Part shown: piece after piece, positions 38,132 through 48,771 of the stretch
Numbering within the stretch: position 1 is the first letter of the stretch
Layout of the letters: every line of letters begins with the position of its first letter
Source: Carpediemonas membranifera
Lineage: Eukaryota; Fornicata
Direction of reading: 5' to 3'
Assembly (NCBI GenBank): GCA_019828565.1
Contig: JAHDYR010000066.1
Location: 124,001 to 188,000, forward strand
Length of the DNA: 64,000 bases
Notes under the pieces: generated by a model
Database searches by the model: none
Seen by the model: the letters and a program-made list of their open reading frames with translations, nothing else
Told to the model about the DNA's origin: nothing
Program-made: the position numbers and the translations under genes

Positions 38132-38136
38132 AACAG
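38132..38136 (+). repeat. 5-bp target-site duplication, left (AACAG)
   Basis: AACAG directly before the left LTR and directly after the right LTR (42783-42787). A 5-bp duplication is usual for Ty3/gypsy integrases. Confidence 0.9.
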
Positions 38137-38228
38137 TGATGCATTCAAATCCCCTAGTTTGGACCATTTACACCACCACGGGTCTAAACCTCCTCAGTAA
38201 ACACATTGTTTGACCCTTCAATAGCACA
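38137..38228 (+). repeat. Left LTR, 92 bp
   Basis: Starts TGATGCATTCAAATCCCCTA and ends TTCAATAGCACA; identical to the right LTR. Very short for a gypsy element. No obvious TATA box. The coding frame begins only 13 nt after it. Confidence 0.95.
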
Positions 38229-38241
38229 GTAATTACTACGC

Positions 38242-41200
38242 ATGAAGAAGGATGACGATGACGACGACCCAAAAGGGACTTACCCGAAGTATCTCCGGCA
38301 CACTGCAGCCGACTGGGTGAGGTTCCGCATGAGCTACGCACTCTATGCTGAAGATGAGGTCAAGCCGAAGACCCTCTTCGAGTGCATCGACGCGAAAGTG
38401 AGAACAAGTATCAAGGACGCATACCAAGCTCTGGAGGACGACGAAAGCTCCGATGACAGCTCTGACAGCTCGAGTGAAGACGACGAGGAGATGTTCAGCG
38501 CCAACGAGGGTAGCGACAGCAGCAGGGGCGGCGAAGACGCGCACGCCCAGAGCGACTCCGAGGATGACGCCCGGAGCACACTCATCGCTAACCCGGCCCG
38601 GAAGAAGAAGACAAGCGGCAAGACGACCGCCCGGGACGACGCTTTGCTCCGGTACATCATGGCTCAAGACCAAGAGAAGAAGGAGGCGAAGACAACGAGG
38701 AGGAAGCGCGATGAGCGCTGGGTGGTGATGGCTGAGGCCACACTAACCAATATCAGTCTTCAGCGCGCGTACCGCGAGCTTCGCAAGCTCCGTGAGACCT
38801 CTTTCACCCGTTACCGCCATGTGTTCACGGATATGGTAGATCTGTTCGAGAAGGTCGGATCCCTGGATGCTAGAGAGCTCCAGGAGATCGTTCTGGCGAG
38901 CCTCGATGACGAGACGATCGCATCGTCTCTTCGCTCTGTTGTTCTTTCCAAGTCAACAGTCGCGAAGTCGTTGAAGGTCATAGCAAAGTACCTACGGGCC
39001 CGAACAGATGCCATGCGAGAGTTTGACCTGGTGCCGAGCAGCCGGCTCGCGGCCCTACAGAAGCAGCTCGAGTCACTGCAGAGCAAGCCGAGAGAGGAGC
39101 GGAAGATGCCAGCGAGGACGGGAGAGCGCAGACGCAATGACGGCGCGGCCGAGGGGGCCAAGCCTGAGCGGCGGCAAGTGGGCCGCGGCTGCTTCAACTG
39201 CGGCGAAAAGGGTCACGACTCGGCCGACTGCCCACACGAGGAGCCGAAGTGCTTCAGGTGCGGCGAGTTCGGCCACAAGTCGCACCAGTGCACAGTTGTA
39301 AAGCCATCTGAGTATCCTTTCTGTTTTATGTTAGCGTCCAAGACTATCTGGCAGGAGAAGGCCAGTCTGCTGGGCGAAGAGTTGATCGTCCGCATGGACA
39401 CCTGCTCCTCGTTCAGCGTCGTGCCGAGGGACTGGGCCGTCGAGAAGGGACTGAAGATCGCCACGCGGGGCGAGACAGTCCGCTTGGCTGACGAGTCGAT
39501 GAGGAGGGTCTACCGAGTGTTGTCAGATGTGCCGATCACCCTCCACCTCGACAGAGAGGTCACCGCGACGCCGACCTGGTATGCGATGGACAAGGCCGAG
39601 TCGTTCCTCATCAACATGGAGGTGATTGACTCCCTCGGCCTAATCAACCGCAACCTTGACACCGAAGCAGACCCCATCCAGGTCATCTCCAAGCTCACAG
39701 AGGACTGGGCCGAGAGATACAGCGACTGCTTCGGCGATGCAGGCGAACCAGCAGACCTTAAGCCGTTCAAGGTCACGCTGAAGAAGGACGCCCGACCCTA
39801 CTTCCGTCTGCCCCGAAGGTTCCCAAGACAGGTGGAGGATGAACTCCGGTCAGAGATGCAGAAGCTGGAGGAAAGCGGGATCATCATCCCAACCAAGTCT
39901 CCCTGGAGCAGCTCAGTGGTCATGGTGCGGAAGAAGGCCGGGACGTGGCGGCCGTGCATGGACTACTCGCCACTGAACGAGCTCCTGGCGTCCATGACTC
40001 AGCACGACTTGCCGTCGACGGAAGAGCTGATCGAGAGGCTGAGGGGCAACAAGTACTTCGCAGCACTTGACCTCAGCAAGGCCTTCCATCAGGTCCCGGT
40101 GCACCCCGACACACAGGAGTACCTGGCGTTCACGTACTCCAAGGGGCACTATACCTACACTACGATGCCGTTCGGCCTTGCCACCGCGGCTGGCCATATG
40201 CAAGAGGCCTTAGAGGAGGCTTTCGCGGACATGCTGGGCACGGCGTGTCTTGTGTACGTGGACGACATCATCGTCTATGGGTCGACCTGGGAAGAGTACC
40301 AGGCGAACCTGATGCGGGTGATGGACCGGGTGCGAGAGAAGAAGCTGAAGCTCAACAAGAACAAGTGCTTTTTTCGGGTTGACGGAGGTGGAGTACCTCG
40401 GATGGATAGTGTCGGCGGAAGGAAAGCGCATCCCCCATGGCGCGTCCAGGGTGTCCAGGAGCTGCCCGACCCGACAAACGTGAGTGACGTCAGGTCCACA
40501 TTGGGCATCTTCAACTTCTTCTCCCAGTTCATCCCCGGCTACGCGGACATCACCGAGCCGATCCGCAAGCTGGAGATCAAGGGCCAGACGTTCGTGTGGG
40601 GCGACCCCCAGAGAGAGGCGTTCAAGAGACTGAAGAAGATCGTCACCTCCCCCACACTGTTGGTCACACCGGGCCCTGACGACCGCCTACAGCTGTTCAC
40701 CGACGCGTCCGACACCGGTGTCGGCGCAGTGCTGGTCAGAGTCGAGGACGACGGGTCGAAGCGACCTGTGATGTTCTTCTCCAAGGCCCTGACAGCAAGC
40801 CAGCGCAAGTGGAGCACCTACCGCAAGGAGGCATTCGCCATCATAGCGGCCACGAGGAAGATGAGACGGTTCCTAGCCACAAGGGAGTTTGAGATGTTCA
40901 CGGACCACCGTAACCTCGTGTACACGTGGGGCAACGTCGACCCCATGGTGCAGCGCTGGGCACTTGAGCTGGGCAACCTCAAGTTCAGCATCACCCACGT
41001 GCCTGGTAAGTCTAATACGGTCGCGGACGGCCTGTCCAGAATGCCCCGCGCAGAAGCCGAGAGCCTGACACCAGAGCAGCAGGGTGCGATCGTGTCCGTG
41101 ATGTGTGCAGTCGACGCAGCGGAGGAAGAGTCGGAAGAAGTCGCCGCCGACGAGCCGAGAGTTCGGTTCCGCGAAGAGGCGGCAGGACAGCCTGACCGCG

Positions 41201-42664
41201 AGCGCGACGAGGCAGACGAAAGCGACACCGAGGAAGCAGCCGGGACAGACGAGGGCGACACCCTTGACGCCGAGCCCGAAGAGGAGGGCACGTTCCCGGC
41301 CATACCCGAGTCCCAGAAGCTGCCACGCTTCAAGTCCGTTCACGGACCTGGCACCGGTCACCACGGGGTTGACCAGACGCTGTGGAAGCTCGAGGATAAG
41401 GGATTGCGCTGGGACACTGCGGACACGGACGTCCAGAGGATGGTTAAGGAGTGCCCCGTGTGCCAGAAGAACGCCGAACACCGGTCACGCGAGCAATATC
41501 AGGAGCAGCTGCGCATGCCAGCGTCGCCGTTCAGTCGCGTGTTCGCCGACACCATCAACATGGCAGAGGCAGACCAGGGTTACCGGTACATCCTGGTGCT
41601 GGTGGAGGAGTCGACGAGGTGGGTCACCCTGTGCCCACTGAAGACGGTGACCTCCGCCGCCACCATCAGAGCAATCAGGGAAAGATACCTCACACACTTC
41701 CCGCCCCCCGGTCGAGTGGGTGACCGATAGCGGACGGCAGTTCGACTCGAAGGAGTTCAAGTCGTTCGCGGCAGAGCTAGGCGGGGGCGCGAAGACGACC
41801 ACCCCGTACCATCACGAGGAGAATGGGATCGTTGAGCGCAGGAATCGCGAAGTGAACCGCCACCTCAGGGACGAGATGCATCAGCGCGGCACGAAGCAAT
41901 GGATGGGCCTACTGCCAGCGGTTCAGAACATCATCAACCAGGCTAGATCTGCCACGACAGGCACGTCACCCTGGAAGCTAGTGGTGTCCACAGAGCGGGA
42001 AGGGAAGATGACACTGTCGAACCAGGAGAGAGCCGACGTTACGGACGTCATTGACAAGATGGTCCGGAACGAGAAGATGAGAGCTCAACAGCGCAGGGAC
42101 GCGGCGAAGAAGACGTACGACGCGGCCAAGGCCAGACAGGACAAGCACAACAAGAGGACACCGACCCGTATCACAGCCAAGGCGTGGGTCATGGTCGACA
42201 GGGATGCAGAACAGAGAGGGAAGTACCAGCTACGATGGAGAGGCCCACTTCAGGTGGTCAAGAAGGCACCTGGAAACGCCAGCTCGTTCGTGATAAGGGA
42301 CCCCGAGACGAACAAGACGTATAAGAAGCACGTGAAGCATCTGAAGCTCGCAGAAGGCGACTGGGATGAGGAGAAGGCGAAGGCAGAATGCGCCAAGGAC
42401 CGTATGCACACGTATATCAAAGAGATCGTCACGCACAGGATCAAGAAGGACGTGATGAAGACGCCAGAGGTGAAGGTGCGCTGGTTAGGATACGAACCAG
42501 CAGACGACACGTGGAGAAACCCAACAGACGAGGATATGAGAGGCAATGCGATACTTCAGCAGTACCTGCAGGTGAATACACCCCTAGAGGAAGCCATGAA
42601 GCGGTTTGATGATTTGAAGCTCAGAATGTCGGCCCGCCAATCAAATGGCACTCGGCAGGATTAG
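38242..42664 (+). CDS. Gag-Pol polyprotein of the retrotransposon, frame disrupted
   Basis: Starts at ATG 38242 (MKKDDDDDDPKGTYPKY). Acidic gag with two CCHC knuckles at about 39190-39295 (CFNCGEKGHDSADC, CFRCGEFGHKSHQC). Protease motif MDTCSSFSVV, where DTG/DSG is usual. Reverse transcriptase with YVDDIIVYG near 40255; RNase H LFTDASDTGVG near 40695; integrase zinc finger HxxxxGHHG...CPVC near 41350-41465; integrase core Asp in FADTIN, TDSGRQFD and Glu in ENGIVERRN; chromodomain VRWLGYEPADDTWRNP near 42478. Frame breaks: an extra base in the T run 40369-40374, restored near 40450 after about 28 codons, and an extra base in the C run 41704-41709 that splits the integrase core. The end is in the second frame at 42664. 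Confidence 0.93.
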
Positions 42665-42674
42665 ACATCGCATT

Positions 42675-42687
42675 GAAGGAGGGGGGG
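42675..42687 (+). promoter_or_regulatory. Polypurine tract of the retrotransposon
   Basis: GAAGGAGGGGGGG, three bases before the right LTR; serves as the plus-strand DNA primer in LTR elements. Confidence 0.8.
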
Positions 42688-42690
42688 TAG

Positions 42691-42782
42691 TGATGCATTC
42701 AAATCCCCTAGTTTGGACCATTTACACCACCACGGGTCTAAACCTCCTCAGTAAACACATTGTTTGACCCTTCAATAGCACA
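42691..42782 (+). repeat. Right LTR, 92 bp
   Basis: Identical to 38137-38228. Followed by the second AACAG copy at 42783-42787 and then by host sequence. Confidence 0.95.
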
Positions 42783-42829
42783 AACAGCGATGTACAAAAC
42801 TGCGCCGAGATTCAAAAGGAGGAGGAACC

Positions 42830-43147
42830 ATGCATTCCGCCGCCCCACTGACCCATGAAGAGTTCTATGAGCTAGTTGTTATGCTTAATGGCATGCGCGG
42901 TCAGATGAGGATCGTCGCCTTCTCCTATTGGGCCTTTTTGACGGGCAAGACAGCAGATGAAGTGAAAGCCGAGGGGCAATTGGAAATTGACCCAACAAAG
43001 GTCCCTATTGCAACTCAGCGGAAGTTTTATGAGAAGCTTAAGAAGATGCAGGAGGGGCTTGCCCGAGTTCAACAGATCAACATCGAGAAGGACAGCCTTG
43101 AGCTCGAGATCGCGCACAAGCAGACTCATAAGCGGAATAACGACTGA
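42830..43147 (+). CDS. Uncharacterised 105-aa protein
   Basis: ATG 42830 (MHSAAPLTHEEFYELVV). The N-terminal half is helical and moderately hydrophobic (EFYELVVMLNGMRGQMRIVAF); the C-terminal third is a charged helix ending in a basic cluster (KFYEKLKKMQEGLARVQQ, then HKQTHKRNND). No family recognised. The retrotransposon ends 47 bp upstream, so its promoter or 5' UTR has been displaced by about 4.65 kb. Another ATG at 42789 is out of frame. Gene-like codon use, but short, so moderate confidence. Confidence 0.6.
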   Translation: MHSAAPLTHEEFYELVVMLNGMRGQMRIVAFSYWAFLTGKTADEVKAEGQLEIDPTKVPIATQRKFYEKLKKMQEGLARVQQINIEKDSLELEIAHKQTHKRNND

Positions 43148-43379
43148 GTAGGCCATGTAGTGCTGGCTATAGTGTATTGTATTCATTTCCATCCTCTGGC
43201 AACGTGAGATAAATGCAGCAGCTTAATCAGCCCCCCATGCCTCTAATATCCGAGACCATGGCCGCCCCATCGGTCGCATAGCGCGGCACATGGCACTGTG
43301 AGAGCCTGTTGATCTGTGACCGGATCGGGCGACGTCCCGGGTAAAGCTGCACCACAACCTGCTCGAGCCTGAGCCGACG

Positions 43380-45699
43380 ATGGAAGAGCACTTCTCGCTG
43401 CTTCAACAGCTGAAAAGCGTCTCCGGTACGTATGAATTCGTGCTATTACACAGATAAGATCGTGGTCTGGCAATCCGACCTACTTCAGGCGGGGAAGGGC
43501 TCTCCGAAGCTAACAGACAGTAACCCACTCTGCCATCCATTCATAGACGTGCTTATGACCATATTGAAACACGGTCTTATCCAAGGGAAGCGCCCCGTTA
43601 CGCTCTGGGAGTTCTTTCAGAAGCTGAACAAGGCCTCCCATGGAGACGACCTCGCCAAGCACACCCTGAAGATGTGCAAGAACCAAGGCACCACCGCAGA
43701 GCACCATGCGCTCGCCATGGTCCGCTTTGGTCTCCGGGACAAGACGTTTGAGGTGTTCTTCTCTCAACTCTCCCACTCGCGGTTCGTCCCGCTCTGCTAC
43801 ACGAAGACAGCCTTCATGGCCAACCCGGACGCCATTGACGCGCTTGTGGTCATTATAATCTCCGTATCCACGGTCGACTTCGACATCCCCCTGCTTCCCC
43901 CCGCCAAGGGCCCAGCGACCCCCGCCCCCCGGAGTCACAGGGCCCTGCCGACACTTCCCACGCCCATGGCGATCAACAAGGCCATCCACACGAAGGCGAG
44001 CAGGGAGAGGCTCCCTGCCCCAGCCCCCGAGCAAGCCAACCCCCTCCCACCCATCACAGCAGACACCCTCGAGAGCATACAGTCGCGGTGCATCGAGGTC
44101 GCCTTCCTCACGCAAGAAGTCGCGGCCGTGCTGGAAACACCCGACCTGGCGCCCCGGGCATACGGCGACTCCTACTCGACTGCGGCCGATACACCCACGG
44201 GGACGTCGGACACAGACGACTACTCGCCCTCGGAGATCGGGACGAAGACGGCCAAGGTGCTGCGGGCCCTGATAGACGAGGGCCGGCTCATATCAGGGTC
44301 CATGGCGTCGTCGGTCCCACCGGAGTCGGAGTCAGACACGTGTGAGAGCGGCGTGTCCGTGCAGGCGGACTCCATCTTCGCCGAGGACGAGGTGGTTAGC
44401 CACGCCGACGTCGAGAACGACGCGGACACGGAGTCTGACACCGACGACTCCGGGCTGGACGTGCCAATGCACACTGACACCGACGACAGCGGGGACGACA
44501 GCGACTCAGACTCGGTCAGGTCGGGCGCCTCAGAGCTCCTCGCGGCCCGGGCCGAGCTCGAGCTTGAGGACAATTCCGACGTCGGGTCGGCCCACACCGA
44601 GAGCACGGTCGCCCTGTCCCACGCCCCCACAGACCTCGAGGACCACGACTCGACCGCTGAGTCAGGCCTGGATGTGATCGCGGACCCCGATTGCGAGTGC
44701 TCCGCGACCCCGGCCAGCGTCCGGTCGACCCAGTCGGGCCCGGTGACTCAGGTCAACCCCATCTCCCTCGCCACCACGCCGACGCCCGAGTCAGCGGTGA
44801 CGACCACACTGGCGACCCCCACGGCGCTCGGCCTGGGCCCTGATGAGGACCGCATGTCGACCGCCTCGATTCTCGACTCCGTCGTCGAGTCGCACTTTGG
44901 GACCACGGTTCCGGTTCGCCAGTTCCCCCCGCCGCTGACCCCCAAGAGCTTCCGTCTCCCCAAGCCGTGGCTGACCTCGCTCCTCACCCAGCCCGCCCGG
45001 GAGACGTCGCTGGAGCAGCAGGGGTCCGTCTGTCCCGGGTGCGACGCCACCATCATCGGCAAGGTCAACAAGATCGCCCTGCAACGGTGCTACTACACGG
45101 GCCACCTCTACTGCAACGACTGCCACGATGGCAGTATGACGTCTGCCATCCCGTGGCGAGTGGTCGGCAACTGGGACTGGACCGAGATGCCTATCGCTGT
45201 GAAGGCTACCAGCGCCATGGAGCTCTACTGGGACACGCCCATGATGAGCACGGAGGACGAGCTGGCCGCGGTGTACAGCAGCAACAAGCTGCTCCAGAAG
45301 GCAGTCTCTCTGCGGCAGACCCTCGCCCTCATGGTCCCCTTCGTCCTGACATGCCCTGGTCGGGACGAGCTGCTCCGGGACATCCCCGAGTCCCGCCAGC
45401 ACTACATGGGGCCGCCCCACATGTGGTCGATGGCGGACCTGACGGACCTGAAGTTCAACGACCTCCTCGGGTGGTTGCAGAGACTCGTTGAGATGTACTA
45501 CGTGCACATCACGGTGAACTGTCCCAACTGCCAAGGCAGGGGCTTCTTCTGCGAGATGTGCCGGGGCAAGGACACACTCTTCCCTTTCCAGGCCAAGATT
45601 CACAGGTGTAACGTGTGCAAGGCCATCTTCCACCAGGCGTGCTGGAAGAAGCACGGGAAGAAGTGTCCGCGGTGTGCCCGGTGGGGCGACCGGTCTTGA
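43380..45699 (+). CDS. RUN domain + Rubicon-homology (zf-RING_9) protein, PLEKHM1/Rubicon-like
   Basis: Exons 43380-43425 (MEEHFSLLQQLKSVS) and 43454-45699; the 28-nt intron (donor GTACGT, end TATTACACAG) gives 763 aa with a phase-1 Asp. Residues of about 30-150 form a RUN domain (HPFIDVLMTILKHGLIQ, LWEFFQKLN). A long acidic Ser/Thr/Asp-rich linker follows (about 200-500). The C-terminal ~225 residues are a cysteine-rich Rubicon-homology domain: CPGCDATIIG...CYYTGHLYCNDC, CPNCQGRGFFCEMC, CNVCKAIFHQACWKKHGKKC. In animals this domain binds Rab7 on late endosomes and autophagosomes. CCZ1, part of the Rab7 exchange factor, is 9 kb downstream. Confidence 0.88.
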
Positions 45700-46249
45700 T
45701 GTAGTTTTAGATGTTTTCCATGTTGATAAGGTCATAAAGTGCCATGTTTTGCTGGTTGCAGTTGTATAGTCTGCAGGAATGATCTCCTGCTAGCTCAGCT
45801 GAATGAGGCATCAGATCAGACTGTCAGCTCGGTTCGATAAACTACCCGAGGCAGACTCTGGTGATTGGCCCACCCTCGGCTGGCACCAATACTCTTGTTT
45901 TCTCATCGAGTGGCAGCGACACACCGGGCTGGGGTGAGTTCTCCACCGAGCACCCTCCCGTGCACTAACAGACCCCGAGGTGTGGGATTAGTGTCCCTTG
46001 GCTCAATGTTATCGACATCACGGAGATGAACCATGAAACGGCCCTCGGATTGATTCGGGACAAATCTTGAGTCGGCCCAGAGACTTCCACGACCAGACGA
46101 GAAGTGTCCGCGGCGAGACACGCTTTCTAAACTCATGCTTCCCTTCATCCATCTCAAGCCCGCTGCGACTTTAAGTCTTGCTTCTCATCGCACACACTAG
46201 AGGTCTCTCGTGCCTGCATCGAGGTCCCCAACAAACCTTTGATCCGCGT
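45700..46249. other. Intergenic 550 bp, no gene recognised
   Basis: The largest non-coding gap outside the mobile island, between two convergent genes. The minus strand holds an 84-codon open frame (46157-45903) without homology or coding-like composition. A TAGCTCAG...GGTTCGAT pair near 45790-45835 superficially resembles tRNA boxes but does not fold. Otherwise nothing seen. Confidence 0.45.
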
Positions 46250-47728
46250 TTACATGGCCTCTAGGGCCTCGATGAGTTCCTCATCAGCGACGGCGTCGTC
46301 CCCCTGCTCACCCTCGGGGTTCCGGTGCAGGTTAACGTACTGCCGCATCTCGGGCTCCTCCTCGAGCTCCTGCATGAACTGCTCGTAGTCCTCGTCGACG
46401 TTGCCCCGCCTGACCTGCGCCATGGACTCGTCCTGCTCGTACGACAGCCGCGCCAGCTTGAACTTGTGTCCATATCTCTTACGGATGCGGTCTCTCTTGA
46501 TGACGATGACAGGGACTCGCTCAGCGTTGAGCTCCGGGATCCGGCGCTTGATCTCGTCAATCGTCCAGCCAGAGAGGTCGTTCGTGTTGAACTGGATCGT
46601 CTCGAGGTCGTAGCCGAGGCAGGGGACGTCCTCGTCGGGGTCGTCCGGCCAGTGGTGCTCCGAGAACAGGTGGGCGATGTGCGTCATGCCCTCGACCGGC
46701 TCGAACGAGGTCGTGCCCTCGGGGAACAGCTCGAGCATGCCCTTCGAGAAGCGGGCCTCGGACCGCGGGACGTCGAGGGGATACGACACGAGGAAGCGGC
46801 GTGCGTGTTTGATGGAGCAGATAGGGCGGGTGTCCCTCATGTTCTTGAGGCAGTACGATGGTTGCAGGAAGAACTCCTGGAGGGTCTGCAGGTCGAGGCA
46901 GTGCACCAGAGACGACACGCGGGTGACTAGGGCTAAAGTGCGCCCGGTCGGGTTGCTGCGGGGCAACACGAGGAGGTCGTCCTTGCAGAAGGGCACGATC
47001 TCGATGTAGTACGTCAGCCGCTTGTCGATGGTGTTGTTGTTGTAATCCGCACCCTGTACGCGTTCCGTCTTGAGCGGCGCAGAGCAGGGGACGTGCTTGG
47101 CCACGAGAGCCATGAACGCATGAGCCTTGGAGTCGTTGTCGAAGAAGAAGTCGACACCCTCGGGGTACTCCCGGATGGAGAGCGTCTCGAGATGCATCTG
47201 GTGCTTCAGGATGAGCTGCTCGAGGAAGTAGAACGTCCGCTTATGCTCCACGTGCTGCCTCAGCTGCACCTGAACCTTCCACGTGTTCTCGGTGGCGGCA
47301 AGGGTGCATCCCGGGCAGATGTGCGGCTGCTCGACGAACTCGACGCGCACCTCCTGCTGCAACATGGCTCCCTCCATGACCTCCTTCTGGATCGTCAGGT
47401 CGATGTTGATACGGCGGCTGTGAGGCTCAGTCCAGTTGAACTTGGCATCCACCAACCGGATTCCCTTGAGGTGGGGCTTGATCCGCTGGAGCAGGATGCC
47501 CATCAGCTGGGGAGTCTCGCGGTCGGCAAAGACCCAGTTCTTGGGAGGAACAAGGTACTTGCCGCAGGTTCTGCACCAATCAACCACAAGTTTGTCTGGA
47601 ATGGCCGCTGTGATGTTTGCTGACGCACGTATGCAGCCAATGCACTTGTTCATCGGATTGGGATCGATCAGCGTGCCGCATTCGCAGCAATGTACCTTAG
47701 CTATTGTGTGTGTCGGAATGAACTGCAT
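46250..47728 (-). CDS. NMD3: NMD3-like 60S ribosomal export adaptor
   Basis: 492 aa from ATG 47728 (MQFIPTHTIAKVHCCECG). Binds nascent 60S subunits and recruits Crm1 for nuclear export. N-terminal zinc-binding modules are typical: CCECG...CIGC (residues 14-33), CRTCGKYLVPP (52-62) and CPGC near 139. The central region contains FFFDNDSKAHAFMALVAKHVP and YYIEIVPFCKDDLLVLP, characteristic of NMD3. The C-terminal part is acidic with a Leu-rich helix (DEDYEQFMQELEEEPEM), the place where the export signal lies in other eukaryotes. Single exon. Confidence 0.97.
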   Translation of the reverse strand: MQFIPTHTIAKVHCCECGTLIDPNPMNKCIGCIRASANITAAIPDKLVVDWCRTCGKYLVPPKNWVFADRETPQLMGILLQRIKPHLKGIRLVDAKFNWTEPHSRRINIDLTIQKEVMEGAMLQQEVRVEFVEQPHICPGCTLAATENTWKVQVQLRQHVEHKRTFYFLEQLILKHQMHLETLSIREYPEGVDFFFDNDSKAHAFMALVAKHVPCSAPLKTERVQGADYNNNTIDKRLTYYIEIVPFCKDDLLVLPRSNPTGRTLALVTRVSSLVHCLDLQTLQEFFLQPSYCLKNMRDTRPICSIKHARRFLVSYPLDVPRSEARFSKGMLELFPEGTTSFEPVEGMTHIAHLFSEHHWPDDPDEDVPCLGYDLETIQFNTNDLSGWTIDEIKRRIPELNAERVPVIVIKRDRIRKRYGHKFKLARLSYEQDESMAQVRRGNVDEDYEQFMQELEEEPEMRQYVNLHRNPEGEQGDDAVADEELIEALEAM

Positions 47729-47922
47729 TGGAAGTGTACTACTGCTATTGCTTGGCCGTACGGGCGCTTCCAGTTCCGAGGAGCCTTAATCTGCACATGA
47801 TTCGCGAGATTTGTCTCTGGAGGTTTTTCGCGCTTTCTGGCCAAGATTGGCGTGGCTGCACCAGCCGGCCGACACCCGCTGACCTTGCACGGCCTGACTC
47901 AAAATTTCCTTCCTTCATTGAC

Positions 47923-48702
47923 ATGGAAATAGGCGATTCAAGGTGGCTTAGCCAGCTAGACGCACACATAAGTGATTTTGAACACATACGCGCAACATTT
48001 GTGTCACAAGAGGATCATCAGCTCGCACTCGATGACCTACGCGTCAAACTATCACTCGAGCATAGCAAGACGGTGAAGCAACTGACTACAGCGAACGAAA
48101 AGCTCAAAGATCAGTTTATTAGCGAGCGAGAAACGTATGTGGCGAAGATGAAGTCGCTGGAGGGCGCGGTTGAGAGTTTGAAAACGCAGAATGAAATGAT
48201 GACGACACAGCGGAAAACGGTCGAGGACAGCCTCCGCGGGACAATCCACAGGCTAAAAGCCGAGCTCGCGGAGATACAGACGGAGCAGGCGGCTGCACTT
48301 AGGTCTGATGGGACCGACGCGCCGTCTGCAGCGCGAGCGACTGCACTTGAGGAGGACGTCCGCGCCCTCCGGCTGCGGGAGACGTCCATGACAGAAGAGC
48401 TAGCAGCGACACACAGGAGCTCGGTCCAGGACAGGCGTGCGTTGGGCGAGGCGCTCGAGGAGGCTGCCCGACTGAGAGGCGAGCTCGACAGGACTCGGGC
48501 CCAGGTCGTCGCGGCGGAGGGCACGATCGCGGAGCAGCGGACGAAGATAGGGCGGTATAAGGAGGAGGCGCGGGCCAAGCACCGCGAGGACGTGGACCGG
48601 TGCAACAAGGCCATGAAGGTGGCACGGCAGTACCGCGAGGACTACGAGAAGCTCGGGAGAGAGATCGTGGCACTGAAACACGAGCTCAACGTGCTTCGGT
48701 GA
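47923..48702 (+). CDS. Coiled-coil protein, uncharacterised
   Basis: 259 aa from ATG 47923 (MEIGDSRWLSQLDAHISD). Continuous coiled coil from about residue 30 to the end, Glu/Arg/Ala rich (LEEDVRALRLRETSMTEEL, KVARQYREDYEKLGREI). No other domain. The divergent promoter with NMD3 is 194 bp if this ATG is right; upstream in-frame codons exist but lack an ATG near a good context. Function unknown. Confidence 0.75.
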   Translation: MEIGDSRWLSQLDAHISDFEHIRATFVSQEDHQLALDDLRVKLSLEHSKTVKQLTTANEKLKDQFISERETYVAKMKSLEGAVESLKTQNEMMTTQRKTVEDSLRGTIHRLKAELAEIQTEQAAALRSDGTDAPSAARATALEEDVRALRLRETSMTEELAATHRSSVQDRRALGEALEEAARLRGELDRTRAQVVAAEGTIAEQRTKIGRYKEEARAKHREDVDRCNKAMKVARQYREDYEKLGREIVALKHELNVLR

Positions 48703-48771
48703 AGATATGACAATGCGATAGTAAAGCCAGCACGCCTAATCAGATTGACAATTTGATCGAATCTGGTTGAA

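Larger units (their letters stand above)
38137..42782 (+). mobile_element. Complete Ty3/gypsy LTR retrotransposon with chromodomain (chromovirus type), 4646 bp
   Basis: Bounded by two identical 92-bp LTRs beginning TGATGCATTC and ending ATAGCACA (TG...CA), flanked by AACAG target duplications. The internal part encodes gag zinc knuckles, an aspartic protease, reverse transcriptase, RNase H, integrase and a C-terminal chromodomain, in the gypsy order. A polypurine tract precedes the right LTR. Identical LTRs imply recent insertion. The coding frame is nevertheless broken at homopolymer runs. It inserted 47 bp upstream of the start codon of the 105-aa gene, next to a degraded intergenic island. 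Confidence 0.96.

Noticed and set aside
38242-42664. Programmed frameshift as the explanation for the Gag-Pol frame breaks
   Set aside because: The breaks fall inside the reverse transcriptase and the integrase core, not between gag and pol, and one is compensated 80 bp later; mutation or sequence error is more economical.
45785-45850. tRNA-like boxes (TAGCTCAG ... GGTTCGAT)
   Set aside because: The D-arm pairs poorly, the would-be T-stem lacks complementary bases on its 3' side and no acceptor stem can be drawn.
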